Assembly (NCBI RefSeq): GCF_000337215.1
Contig: NZ_AOHZ01000107.1
Coordinates: forward strand, 1-57,121
DNA: 57,121 nt
Source of the DNA: Natronolimnohabitans innermongolicus JCM 12255
GTDB lineage: Archaea; Halobacteriota; Halobacteria; Halobacteriales; Natrialbaceae
Direction: 5' to 3'
Shown: in pieces, positions 7,548-16,680 of the stretch
How the letters are laid out: every line of letters begins with the position of its first letter
Numbering within the stretch: position 1 is the stretch's first letter
The notes under the pieces: model-generated
What the model was told of the DNA's origin: nothing
The model's input: the letters and a program-made list of their open reading frames with translations, nothing else
The model's database searches: none
Translations under genes and position numbers: made by a program

Positions 7548-7977
7548 AACGGCCGTGCGAAAGCGCCGCGACTCGAGGACAAACGCGCCGACGACGGACT
7601 CGTCGAACCCGAAGACTGCAGCCGGTGATCCTGATACTGTCGGACAACAGTCAGTGCGCAGTCGGGCGTGAATTTGCGGTCGGCTCCGACGGCGACGACC
7701 GCAGTAGCGCGGCCGATCGGCAACGAGTGTTGTCCGGCAGTATGAACGACACGTCGATCCCCAGCCGAGCGATTTCGACCTCGAGGACATCGGCGTGGAT
7801 CTGCCGTCAACGGCTGATAGATTACTCTTCCAGACGTAGTGCGCCGAGTAAATATGCGGGACCAACGAGCACGGCCGGTACGCGGTACTTGCATCGACTC
7901 GCTCAGTTACGCACTCGAGTACAGCCGCTATTCACAGGGCGGATGTACGGTCTACCGTAACGATTCCCCCAGAAACG
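7548..7977 (+). pseudogene. Scrambled remains of HVO_A0114-like regulator genes
   Basis: Bases 7548-7590 match the 3' part of the intact gene at 3349-3735 (ggccgtgcgaaagcgccgcg). Bases 7742-7800 match its 5' part (acacgtcgatcccc, then gatttcgacctcgagga). The 3' piece lies before the 5' piece, so the copy is rearranged as well as truncated. Bases 7868-7970 resemble the 3' debris at 4935-4990. No frame across this 430-base stretch is intact. Confidence 0.55.
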
Positions 7978-8760
7978 TCAGGCGCGTGACTCGCCGCCCT
8001 CGTCCTCGAGTCCACCGCCATCAACGTCGGTTCCGAAGCCGAGATCGATCTCGCCGCCGACGGGCGCTTCGAGCACCACCGTTTCGCCGGCGGTCATCGA
8101 GTCTCCCTTCCCCACGGTAACGTCCTCGAGGTCGATTTCCGGTGGAAACAGGAGGTCGACCCGGCTGCCGAAGGCGATGTGACCCAGTCGGTCGCCGCGC
8201 TCGAGGGCGTCCCCGGGTTCGACGTACGGGTGGATCCGCCGCGCGAACGCGCCGGCGATCAGCGTCACCTCGAGGTCGTCGTCGGGTTCGTCGGGCCTCG
8301 AGTGGGAGCGCTCGTTGCTATCTGTGTCGCTCGAGTCCACCTCGCCCTCTCCTTCGGATTCGCCGTCGGGAAGGTTCGACGACTCGGTCGTACACCGGAC
8401 GTGGACCCGCTCGTTTCGATCCGACTCCTTCGAGAACGCGGGTCGGTTAGCCCCCGAGACGTGCTCGACGTCGATCACGGACGCCTCGACGGGCGCGCGG
8501 ACGACGTGGACGTGCCAGACGTTCATGAAGACGCCCAGTCGGACGCGGTCGCCCTCCTCGCGGAGGACGGAGACGTTGCCGTCGGCCGGCGAGACCACGC
8601 CGGTCGGCGGCGGCGTGCGGTCGGGATCGCGGAAGAAGGCGAGCGTCCCCGCACCGAGCGCGACGGCGATGAGGCTTATCGTGGCGCTGAACAGCAACGC
8701 AAACGGCGCGGCGATCAGCGGCGGGATGGCGTACTTCCAGGCCCCCGGCGCGAAGTTCAT
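7978..8760 (-). CDS. asd: Archaetidylserine decarboxylase-like (Psd family) enzyme
   Basis: A 260-residue protein with two N-terminal membrane helices (about 10-43), the early Psd-family motif VVSPADGNV (55-63), the WHVHVVRAP segment (82-90), and the processing motif FGS (197-199). Self-cleavage at Gly198-Ser199 would generate the pyruvoyl cofactor. In archaea the family makes archaetidylethanolamine from archaetidylserine, and in Haloferax it is needed for archaeosortase-dependent protein maturation. Unusually, about 40 acidic and Ser-rich residues (124-162) are inserted between the core motifs. A PGF-CTERM substrate-type protein lies 6 kb away (15062). Confidence 0.85.
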   Translation of the reverse strand: MNFAPGAWKYAIPPLIAAPFALLFSATISLIAVALGAGTLAFFRDPDRTPPPTGVVSPADGNVSVLREEGDRVRLGVFMNVWHVHVVRAPVEASVIDVEHVSGANRPAFSKESDRNERVHVRCTTESSNLPDGESEGEGEVDSSDTDSNERSHSRPDEPDDDLEVTLIAGAFARRIHPYVEPGDALERGDRLGHIAFGSRVDLLFPPEIDLEDVTVGKGDSMTAGETVVLEAPVGGEIDLGFGTDVDGGGLEDEGGESRA

Positions 8761-8819
8761 GTCTCAGTCCACGGCGTCGTCTCGTATGGCCGTTACGATG
8801 GGTGACCCGGAGATCGAAG

Positions 8820-10958
8820 CTACCGCCCCGTGCGCGCTCGCGGAAGGGTCATGTAGAACGTCGAGCCCTCCTCGGGTTCGGACTCGACCCAGATCTCGCC
8901 GTCGTGGCGCTCGACGATGCGCCGGCACAGCGCCAGCCCGATGCCCGTCCCGTCGTACTCGTCGCGGGCGTGGAGCCGCTGGAACACCCGGAAGATGCGG
9001 TCGGCCTCCTCCGGCTCGATACCGATCCCCTCGTCGCGAACCGAGAGCTTCCACCGCAGTCCCTGCCGCTCGGCGTCGACGTGGATCCGCGGGGGCTCGT
9101 CGCCCGAGTACTCGATCGCGTTCGACAGCAGGTTCTGGAACAGTTGGCGAAGCTGTCGCGGATCGCCGCGAACCGTCGGCAACTCGGCCGTCATGATCTC
9201 GGCGTCGGCCCCCTCGATCATCACCTGCAGATCCGTGAGCACGTCCTCGAAGACCGCCTCGAGGTCGACGGGCTCGAACGGTTCGCCCTGGGTCTCGACG
9301 CGGGAGTACTCGAGCAAGCCGTCGATCATATCACGCATTCGATTGGCGCCGTCGACGGCATAGGTGATGAACTCCTCGGCGTCGTCGTCTAAGTCGTCGG
9401 CGTAGCGACTCTCGAGCAAGCAGAGATACGACGAGACCATCCGCAGCGGTTCCTGGAGATCGTGACTCGCCGCGTAGGCGAACTGCTCGAGACGCTGGTT
9501 CGAGGATTCGAGTTCCTCGACGGTCTCGCCGAGGCGGCGCTCGTACTGCTTTCGTTCGATCGCGGTCGCGATGACCGTCGCGACGCTCTCGAGGAAGTCG
9601 ACGTCGTGGTCGCTGAACTCTCGAGCGTCGCCGTCGTAAACCGTGAGGGCGCCCCACGGATCGTCGAGCGGACCGATCGTGACGCCGGCCCCGCTGTGAA
9701 CGCCGTGGTCGGACAGCGTTTGGCCGTCGGCGGGCGGGAACCGCGAATCGCGCTCGACGTCCTCGACGACGACCGGATCGTCGGTGGCGAGGGTCGCGCC
9801 GGTCAGCGAGTGGGGGTCCTCATCGGTCGGGCGCTTCGTCTCGAACGCGCGGAGGGGGTCGTCACAGCCGACGGCGGACCGGATTCGGAACGCGTCGTCG
9901 ATTGGGGATTCAGGCCCCGCTTCCGGTTCCCGTCTCGAATCCGGCCCCGGAATCGGACCCAGCTCCGGTCCTGAAGACTGGACGTTTTCGGCGACGAGAC
10001 AGCACTCGACCTCGAGGGCCGCGGTGATCAGATCGGTCGCCGTCTCGAACAGATCGTCGGAGTCGGGGTTTTCCAGCGCGTAACGACCGAGATAGGCGAC
10101 CGACTCGAGCTGGGATACCCTCGCGGTGAGCGACTGTTCGACCTCCTTTCGCGGCGTGATATCGCGAAAGAGGCCGACGAAGTACCGGTCGTCGTCGTAG
10201 TGAAAGTCGTTGAGCGAGACGCCGAGCGGGACCTCGTGACCGTCTTTGTGTTTTCCGGGGAGTTCGACGTAGGTCCAGTCGATACTTCGGTTTCCGGTCT
10301 CGAGATACTGCTGGATCGCGTCGAGGTGAGTCTGACGGAGCCGCGGCGGGATGATGTTGAGTTTGCTCGAGCCGACCAGTTCCGACGGCGCGTAGCCCAG
10401 GATCCGTTCGATTGCGGGGTTTGCATACTGGATGTCGCTGTTCGAATCGAGGACGATGATGCCGTCCGGCAGCGCGTCGGCCAGCGCCTGAAACGTCTGG
10501 CCGTACGTGAGACTGGAGGCTTCGGCGGTTGCCGGCGCACTCGGCTGTCGATCGACGAGGCCGACGATCCGTGGCGCTTCCTCCGCTTGCGCTTGCGCAT
10601 CCGCGTCCCCCGTCGCGATCGTCTCGAGGTGGACGTCGACGGAGAGGACCGTCTCTGCTCGCGTTCGCAACGAGAGCGACGTCGAAACGGGCGTCGTCTC
10701 CGCGTCGGCGACGAGATCGGTAATCGACGGCGCGTCGGTCTCGAGCAACGTCGCAATATCGCGTTCGACCAGTTCGGCGCGACTGTATCCGGTCAGCGCG
10801 GTGAACGCGTCGTTGACGGCGTCGATGGTCCCGTCGGCCCGGACGCGAAAACCGGCGATGTCGGCCGCTGTAAGGAGTGAGTCCACTCCGAAACCGATCG
10901 GATCGTCTCGGCGGTCTGAGTTGCCAGCGGACGGCGCCGACGACGGACCGGAATCCAT
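8820..10958 (-). CDS. PAS-PAS-GAF sensor histidine kinase
   Basis: A 712-residue soluble kinase. Domains in order: PAS (about 30-120), a second PAS (about 165-285, with YANPAIERILGYAPSELVG), GAF (about 290-460), a HisKA domain with the phosphoacceptor His499 in YAASHDLQEP, and a HATPase domain with the N-box (QNLLSNAIEYS), G1 (DEGIGI) and G2 (GTGIGLAL). No transmembrane helix or attached receiver is present and no response regulator lies nearby. It is probably an orphan cytoplasmic sensor of redox, light or small molecules. Ligand unknown. Confidence 0.93.
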   Translation of the reverse strand: MDSGPSSAPSAGNSDRRDDPIGFGVDSLLTAADIAGFRVRADGTIDAVNDAFTALTGYSRAELVERDIATLLETDAPSITDLVADAETTPVSTSLSLRTRAETVLSVDVHLETIATGDADAQAQAEEAPRIVGLVDRQPSAPATAEASSLTYGQTFQALADALPDGIIVLDSNSDIQYANPAIERILGYAPSELVGSSKLNIIPPRLRQTHLDAIQQYLETGNRSIDWTYVELPGKHKDGHEVPLGVSLNDFHYDDDRYFVGLFRDITPRKEVEQSLTARVSQLESVAYLGRYALENPDSDDLFETATDLITAALEVECCLVAENVQSSGPELGPIPGPDSRREPEAGPESPIDDAFRIRSAVGCDDPLRAFETKRPTDEDPHSLTGATLATDDPVVVEDVERDSRFPPADGQTLSDHGVHSGAGVTIGPLDDPWGALTVYDGDAREFSDHDVDFLESVATVIATAIERKQYERRLGETVEELESSNQRLEQFAYAASHDLQEPLRMVSSYLCLLESRYADDLDDDAEEFITYAVDGANRMRDMIDGLLEYSRVETQGEPFEPVDLEAVFEDVLTDLQVMIEGADAEIMTAELPTVRGDPRQLRQLFQNLLSNAIEYSGDEPPRIHVDAERQGLRWKLSVRDEGIGIEPEEADRIFRVFQRLHARDEYDGTGIGLALCRRIVERHDGEIWVESEPEEGSTFYMTLPRARTGR

Positions 10959-11073
10959 TGGCAGGGATTGACGAGTCGCGGTAATAAGCGCTGGGTTTGA
11001 ACCGCTATACGACGGTTCTACTCGAGTTCCAAATGCGGGCGCGAGTCCACGAGTTCGAGAACCGGCGCTCGAC

Positions 11074-13938
11074 TCAGTCCCAGAACGACTGCGTGCGGGC
11101 GTATTCGCGTTCTTTCGAGAGAATGTCCCGGTAGAACTCGGCTTCGTCCTCCCGGAGCCGGTTGATGATCTGGGCGGCGTTGTGCGGGCCGACGCCGCGG
11201 GCGGCCATCGCGATCACGGCCTGCTTGCCGTGGCTCTGGACAAGGCTTGCACTGCGGTAGGCGCGTTCGGTCATCGTCTCTTGTTCCTCGTCTTTCTCCG
11301 ACGCCCGAACCGCATCCACTACCTCGTCGGCCCACGGATTCAGCGCCGCGATCCGGGTCGAACCGCAGTTGCCACACTCCGGTTGCTCCGAGACTCGTCG
11401 CACCTTCGTCTTCGATTTCCACTCCTTGCAGTGGGTACACAGCAGGATGATCCGGTCGTTCTGGATGCGCTCGCGGACGGTGTTGATAACGCTCGCGTCG
11501 GCGTTCTCCGGCGCGAGCAGTTCCTTCCCCCCGGACGAACGTCCGCCCTGTCCCACCGGCGTCCGGCCCCGATGGGTCACCAGTTCGATCTCGCCGGACT
11601 GGATTCCCTCGAGGACGGCGCTCGCCCGCTCGACATCCAGATCCTCGTGGAACACCTCGCGGATCGACTCCTGGTACATCGGCGTGTCCTCGAGCGCCGC
11701 GAGCAGTCGCTCGTTCGAGAGCCGACCCGACCCGTTGCCCTGCCAGCGCTTGAGCGCGCCGAACTTCGCCGAGACCTGCGCCAGTCGGAACGCGAGCGCG
11801 TCGGAGTTCTTCAGCCCGAGTTCGACGATCGTCTCGACGTGGTCGGGATCCGTCCCCTCGAGGATCCCCAGTACGTCGCTGGTCGCGACCGAACTCGGTA
11901 CCTCGAGTTCGATCCGGTAGGGGTCGGTCTCGAGGCCGACCGACGACCCCGACTGCTGTCCGAGAAGCGACGAGAGCACGCGTCCGAGCGTCTCGTTTGC
12001 CGTGTGGCCAAAGGGCGCGTTCAGAACAACCGTCCGTCCCCGGCGCTCGAGGACGAGCCGGTCGGCCGTCGGCATCGGCGCCTCGGCCTCGACCTGGCGC
12101 TCGAGTTGCTCGCAGGCCTCGGTGAGCGTGCGTTCGTCGCCGGGGTATCGATGGGTCAACTCCCGACCCACTGCGGCCGCGTCGGCTCCCGCCGACAGCT
12201 GCGGCTCCGCGACAGCCCTGATCTCGCCGACCTCGCCCGCCACGGCCGCGGGGACGGGAATTTCCTGACCGATCCACGACGGCACCTCGCCCGCGGGGTC
12301 CTCGATCGGACTCACCTTGACCCGTCCCTCCTCGTCGTCGATTTCGGCGATGCGCCACATCTCGCCGCGCTGGATGAAGACCTCGCCGGGCTGGGCGAAG
12401 TTGACGACGAACCGCTCGTCAAGCGTGCCGATCTGGCCCCCCGAGGCGATGTCGTGGACCTCGTAGGTCTCCTCGTCGGGGATCATCGAGAGATTGGAAT
12501 AGACGTACTGCCAGGTTCCCCCGGTCGTCTCGAGTCGATCCTCGCCCTCGTCGAACCAGACGATTCGGTTGCGGTGCAGTTCCGAGACGACCTCGCGGAC
12601 CGTCTCCTCGGGAACGTCGCGGAAGGGGTACGCGCGCGTAACGGTATTGTACGCATCGCGGAGGTGCGTATCCCCGCGGCTCTGAACGATCCCCGGGAGC
12701 TGATTCGCCACGACGTCGAGGCTGCCCTCGTGGATCGCGGCGGGTTCGACCTCCCCGTCGCGGGCGCGTCGCGCGATCGACAGCGCCTCGAAGGTGTCGT
12801 CGGGACGCGTCGTAACGATCGTCCCGCGCGAGACCTCGTCTTGCCGGTGTCCCGCCCGGCCGATTCGCTGGAGCAGCCGGGTAACTTGCCGCGGGCTCTT
12901 GTACTGGATCACGTGATCGACCCGCCCCACGTCGATCCCGAGCTCCATCGAGGACGTACAGAGCAGGCCGTCCAGCTCCCCCGACTTGAACCGATCCTCG
13001 ACCTCGATTCGGGCTTCCTTCGAGAGCGAGCCGTGGTGGACGCCGATCGGAAGCTCGAGTTCGGTAAAGCGCGATCCCAGCGCCTCCGCGGTCTGGCGCG
13101 TGTTGACGAAGATCAACGTCGACTCGTTCTCGGCGACGAGATTCCGGATCAGCCGGACGTGACTGGCGGTGTCGGCTTCGGTCATCAGTTCGCCGGCGAG
13201 TCGCTTGTCTTCCGCGGTGATCTCCGGCCGGGTAACGGTCACGTCGACGTTGCTGCCGACGTCGATCTCCCGAATTTCGCAGGGCCGGCCGCCGGTGAGA
13301 AACTGGCCGACCTCGGTCGGGTCGCCGACCGTCGCCGAGAGCCCGATCCGCTGGAACCCGCCGGCGAGGTCCCGAAGTCGCTCGAGGCCGATCGCCAGCT
13401 GTGCGCCCCGTTTCGAGGCCGCGAGCTCGTGAACCTCGTCGATCACGACGTGAGAGAGGTCGGCCAGGGCCTCCCGCAGGCGCTCGCCGGTGAGCATCGC
13501 CTGAACCGTCTCCGGCGTCGTCACCAGCACGTCCGGCGGATTTTCGGCCTGTTTCCCCCGCTGATACTGGGTCGTATCGCCGTGGCGAACGTCGACATCG
13601 AGGCCCAGATAGTCGCCCCACCACTCGAGGCGTTCGCGCATGTCTCGGTTGAGCGCCCGCAGGGGCGTGATGTAGAGCGCGCCGAACCCCTCGGGCGGAC
13701 CGCCGTCGGCGTTTTCGTCGTCCACGTCGTCGGCGAGGAGGTGATCGAAGACGGGCAACATGGCCGTCTCGGTCTTTCCGCTGCCAGTGGGCGCGATCAC
13801 GAGCGTGTGCTCGCCGGCCGACAGCGGCGGAATCGCCAGCTGCTGTGGTGCCGTCGGCGTCGCGAAACCGCGTTCGGACAGCGCGTCGCGAACCGTCGGT
13901 CCGAGGTGCGTAAACGCCGCGAGATCCCCCTCACTCAT
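11074..13938 (-). CDS. lhr: Lhr-type superfamily 2 ATP-dependent helicase
   Basis: A 954-residue helicase. Walker A is APTGSGKTE (49-57), motif II is DEVH (167-170), followed by SATVGD, and motif VI is QRIGRAGHR. A winged-helix and beta-rich Lhr-specific region follows. Near the C-terminus (834-858) two CxxC pairs (CTHC and CGNC) form a probable zinc site. Lhr helicases act on DNA/RNA forks in repair and possibly RNA metabolism. The gene is complete and monocistronic in appearance. It lies about 115 bases upstream of the kinase gene on the same strand. Confidence 0.93.
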   Translation of the reverse strand: MSEGDLAAFTHLGPTVRDALSERGFATPTAPQQLAIPPLSAGEHTLVIAPTGSGKTETAMLPVFDHLLADDVDDENADGGPPEGFGALYITPLRALNRDMRERLEWWGDYLGLDVDVRHGDTTQYQRGKQAENPPDVLVTTPETVQAMLTGERLREALADLSHVVIDEVHELAASKRGAQLAIGLERLRDLAGGFQRIGLSATVGDPTEVGQFLTGGRPCEIREIDVGSNVDVTVTRPEITAEDKRLAGELMTEADTASHVRLIRNLVAENESTLIFVNTRQTAEALGSRFTELELPIGVHHGSLSKEARIEVEDRFKSGELDGLLCTSSMELGIDVGRVDHVIQYKSPRQVTRLLQRIGRAGHRQDEVSRGTIVTTRPDDTFEALSIARRARDGEVEPAAIHEGSLDVVANQLPGIVQSRGDTHLRDAYNTVTRAYPFRDVPEETVREVVSELHRNRIVWFDEGEDRLETTGGTWQYVYSNLSMIPDEETYEVHDIASGGQIGTLDERFVVNFAQPGEVFIQRGEMWRIAEIDDEEGRVKVSPIEDPAGEVPSWIGQEIPVPAAVAGEVGEIRAVAEPQLSAGADAAAVGRELTHRYPGDERTLTEACEQLERQVEAEAPMPTADRLVLERRGRTVVLNAPFGHTANETLGRVLSSLLGQQSGSSVGLETDPYRIELEVPSSVATSDVLGILEGTDPDHVETIVELGLKNSDALAFRLAQVSAKFGALKRWQGNGSGRLSNERLLAALEDTPMYQESIREVFHEDLDVERASAVLEGIQSGEIELVTHRGRTPVGQGGRSSGGKELLAPENADASVINTVRERIQNDRIILLCTHCKEWKSKTKVRRVSEQPECGNCGSTRIAALNPWADEVVDAVRASEKDEEQETMTERAYRSASLVQSHGKQAVIAMAARGVGPHNAAQIINRLREDEAEFYRDILSKEREYARTQSFWD

Positions 13939-14121
13939 CGCTCCCGCCTAGGGACGAGGGCCGGATAAGCACCACGCTCGCGGCGGTCGCTTCGGTCGGC
14001 TCGCGGCGGTCAGTTCAGTCGGCCCCACGGCGGTCGCTCCGGTCGCGCTCACACCGCTCACACCGGTCGCACCGCTCTCGAGCAGGGACGCCTGCACTCG
14101 AGTGCCCCGCATTCGAGGCGG

Positions 14122-14820
14122 CTACGGTTCGTCGTCGCCCGGTTCGTCGTCGGGTTTGCCAGGTTCGTCGTCCGCAGTTTCGTCGGCGTCAGCGTCCTCG
14201 GCGTCGGCCTCGTCCCCCGCAGCGTCAGCCTCACCAGCCTCGGTGTCAGTCTCGTCCGCGTCAGCCGCCGTCGTCTCGAGGTCGTCCTCGCCGACCGCCT
14301 CCTCGACGTCCTCGTCGACGGCCATCTCGCCCGGTTCCGCCGGCCTGTCCTGGATCTCCTCGCTCGAGCCGGAGACGACCCGCGTCTCCCCTGGGTCGTC
14401 GGCGAGGTCTGCGTTCGCCTCCGCGTCGTCGATCGGATCGTCTGCGTCGGCGTCGGACACGTCGCTCGAGTCGGCGTCGACGTCCGAACTCGACTCGCTC
14501 GCGGCGTCGGGCGAATCCGGCTCGCCGATCGGAATTCGTCGCGCCTCGGTGGGAACGGCACCCGCGGCCCGCTCGCGAATCGGTTCGGGAACGGCCGCCG
14601 CGGTCCGCGTTCGAGCCGTCTCGAGCGGGTCGTCGGCGTCGGTCGATTCGAGGTATTTCGTGACGAGGTGGGCAACGGCGGCGGTGCCGAGCGCGACGAG
14701 GAGCAACGCGCCGACGATCGATGCGTCCGAGGGTGCATCGCTCCCGTTGCGTCCGCTCCCGTGTTCCGAGTCGTCGACTGCCGATTCGGACCGGGGGTCG
14801 AGAACCGAGCGAATGGACAT
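14122..14820 (-). CDS. Single-pass membrane protein with long acidic tail
   Basis: Reading from ATG 14820 (start MSIRSVLDPRSE) gives 232 residues. One membrane helix (about 36-54, IVGALLLVALGTAAVAHLV) is followed by about 170 residues dominated by Asp, Glu, Ala and Ser, with Asp-Ala-Asp repeats. No folded domain is visible beyond the membrane segment. Frames extending to 14901 add an unlikely N-terminus. Acidic disordered tails of this type are common on haloarchaeal surface or envelope proteins. Function unknown. Confidence 0.7.
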   Translation of the reverse strand: MSIRSVLDPRSESAVDDSEHGSGRNGSDAPSDASIVGALLLVALGTAAVAHLVTKYLESTDADDPLETARTRTAAAVPEPIRERAAGAVPTEARRIPIGEPDSPDAASESSSDVDADSSDVSDADADDPIDDAEANADLADDPGETRVVSGSSEEIQDRPAEPGEMAVDEDVEEAVGEDDLETTAADADETDTEAGEADAAGDEADAEDADADETADDEPGKPDDEPGDDEP

Positions 14821-15061
14821 ACTGCGTGCTAGCTGTAGTCGCTGCAAGTCGGTTCGGGATGCCAGCGCAAGCACGCACGACCGCGAGCGAAACCGTTGCA
14901 ATACGCTACCTGGAACTGGTAATCATTCGTTACTGTACGGTATGGGGTTCATAGATAATATCGTGAATGTCCTTCGCCGCAAATATGGCGAGTCCACAAC
15001 GGCGGACTGACAGACGACACGGAGAACCGACTGCGACCGACCCGTCGGAGGCTAGGTAACC

Positions 15062-16003
15062 ATGGTTCGGTCACGAGCGACCCTCGTCGCCGGGCTGATC
15101 GGCCTCTGTCTCGTCGGCGTCGTCGGCCTCGGTATCATCGGCAGCGCCGGCGCTGACACCGGTGGCGACGCGAGCGTCAGCGAGGAGGCCTACGTCGAAC
15201 CCGCTCCGGAACAGGGTGAGCTCTACTACGAGGCGAGCGATCCCGACGGCAACTGGGTGAGCTACATCAACCCGCGCGACGAGTACCGCTACCCGGACCT
15301 CGGTGACGCCTCGGGCAAGCTCTGCGTCACGTTGCTCAACGAGGCCGGCGACCCGATCGTCGGCGAGACGGTTCCGGACACGACCGTCACGGTCCCGACG
15401 GGCGAGGAACTCGAGTGGCACTCGAGCGCTGATCCGATGACGGTCGAATACCCAGTGACCGAAAACTACGACCGGCCGCTCGACGCCGACCAGTTCGGTA
15501 CCACCGACGACCTGCCACAGGGCGACGGCTACATGGATTCCCACTGCATCGAGATGCACAACCAGCCAGAGGATGCCACCATCGAGTACGGCGAGGCGCA
15601 GATCGACGGCGAGCACGCCGACGACATCGAGGTCGTCGGCTACATCCAGCAGGCCCACGACTCCTGGGACTCCGACGTCGATCCGATCGAAGACGCCGAG
15701 TCCTACGAGGAGGCCGGTGGCGGCTGGACGTTCCAGCCAGAACACTCCCACGGACAGGCCGTCATCGTCCTGCAACTCGACCGCGACGGCTACGACGGCG
15801 GCGTCGACGACCCTGAAAACGGCTCGAGCGACGACGGCGAGACCGCGAGCAACGAGACCGACAGCGCCGAGCCCGAAATCGAGAGCGAATCCGGCGAGAG
15901 CGACGATGACGACGGAGACGACGAGATGCCCGGCTTCGGCGTCGCCGCAGCCCTCGCCGCGCTGACGGCAGCCGTCCTCGTCGCCCGACGCCGGTCGGGC
16001 TAG
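15062..16003 (+). CDS. Secreted PGF-CTERM surface protein
   Basis: A 313-residue exported protein: signal peptide (1-31, LVAGLIGLCLVGVVGLGIIG), extracellular domain with two cysteines (in GKLCVTLL and DSHCIEMHN) likely to form a disulphide, a Thr/Ser/Glu-rich linker (about 245-290), and a C-terminal MPGFGVAAALAALTAAVLVA plus RRR tail. That tail is a PGF-CTERM signal. In haloarchaea archaeosortase ArtA removes it and the protein is lipid-anchored to the cell surface. The folded domain is not a family I can name. Confidence 0.88.
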   Translation: MVRSRATLVAGLIGLCLVGVVGLGIIGSAGADTGGDASVSEEAYVEPAPEQGELYYEASDPDGNWVSYINPRDEYRYPDLGDASGKLCVTLLNEAGDPIVGETVPDTTVTVPTGEELEWHSSADPMTVEYPVTENYDRPLDADQFGTTDDLPQGDGYMDSHCIEMHNQPEDATIEYGEAQIDGEHADDIEVVGYIQQAHDSWDSDVDPIEDAESYEEAGGGWTFQPEHSHGQAVIVLQLDRDGYDGGVDDPENGSSDDGETASNETDSAEPEIESESGESDDDDGDDEMPGFGVAAALAALTAAVLVARRRSG

Positions 16004-16100
16004 ACAACGGATCACTCGAAGAATCGAGTCGGCCCGACCGCTGCGACCGTGATTCCGAAACCAGTTCGATTTTTACCGCGTCCCTGAGAGCGTCGAAACG

Positions 16101-16349
16101 ATGACGACCGCAAACGAGCGCGACGGCGACAGCGAAACCGACGACGGGCCGCGCGTTCCGATCGTCTGCCCGGACTGCGAGACGACCTCCCGCGTCCCCC
16201 TCGAGTCGGTCGCCGAGACACTCGAACGACACAACGAGGTCCGTCACGACGGTGACGACGTCGCATCGGTCGATCCGGATATCGTCGATCGGATCGCCGA
16301 TCTCGCCGCAGACGATCTCGGATTTCTCGAGGACGACGTCATCGAGTGA
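16101..16349 (+). CDS. Small acidic protein with one CxxC motif
   Basis: An 82-residue protein with VPIVCPDCETTSRVPLESV near residues 19-37 and a His-containing helix after it. One CxxC plus nearby His could bind zinc. The C-terminal half is an acidic helix (IADLAADDLGFLEDDVIE). It looks like one of the many small haloarchaeal zinc-finger proteins that are probably regulatory. Its stop is 6 bases from the stop of the convergent gene at 16355. Confidence 0.7.
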   Translation: MTTANERDGDSETDDGPRVPIVCPDCETTSRVPLESVAETLERHNEVRHDGDDVASVDPDIVDRIADLAADDLGFLEDDVIE

Positions 16350-16354
16350 CCGAC

Positions 16355-16528
16355 TCAGTCGCGTGTTCCGCCGAAGGAAACGTAATCGCGGAGTCGCTCG
16401 AGAATCGAGCCTGCGGACGCGCCGTCCTCCCGGTCCCGATCCCGAACGGAACGCTGGTCGCGTTTCGTCACGGTGTCGCCTTCGTCTCCCGAATCACCGA
16501 GGCGGACGTCGGGGCGTTTCGAATCCAT
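16355..16528 (-). CDS. Small highly charged hypothetical protein
   Basis: A 57-residue frame from ATG 16528, rich in Arg, Asp and Ser with a C-terminal hydrophobic-basic helix (SILERLRDYVSF). It is on the same strand as the ccdA-like gene and lies downstream of it. Composition fits a small haloarchaeal protein better than a random shadow, but no family is recognised. Confidence 0.4.
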   Translation of the reverse strand: MDSKRPDVRLGDSGDEGDTVTKRDQRSVRDRDREDGASAGSILERLRDYVSFGGTRD

Positions 16529-16680
16529 GAGCGATGGTGGGGCAGCAAGGGAAACGAACGGACGCCTTGCGAATGAAACCTGCCGGTGGACGAAACTCGG
16601 GTGACGGGGCAAACGGCCAACGAACAACAGACAGCGAACAACGGGCAACGAGCAACGAGCAACGAACGAGCGACCGCAGC

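Noticed and set aside
11182-13968. A 928-codon open frame on the plus strand across the helicase gene
   Set aside because: It is the antisense of the Lhr-type helicase. It is rich in Arg/Leu/Gly with no motif, as expected from GC-rich third positions, while the minus strand has all helicase motifs.
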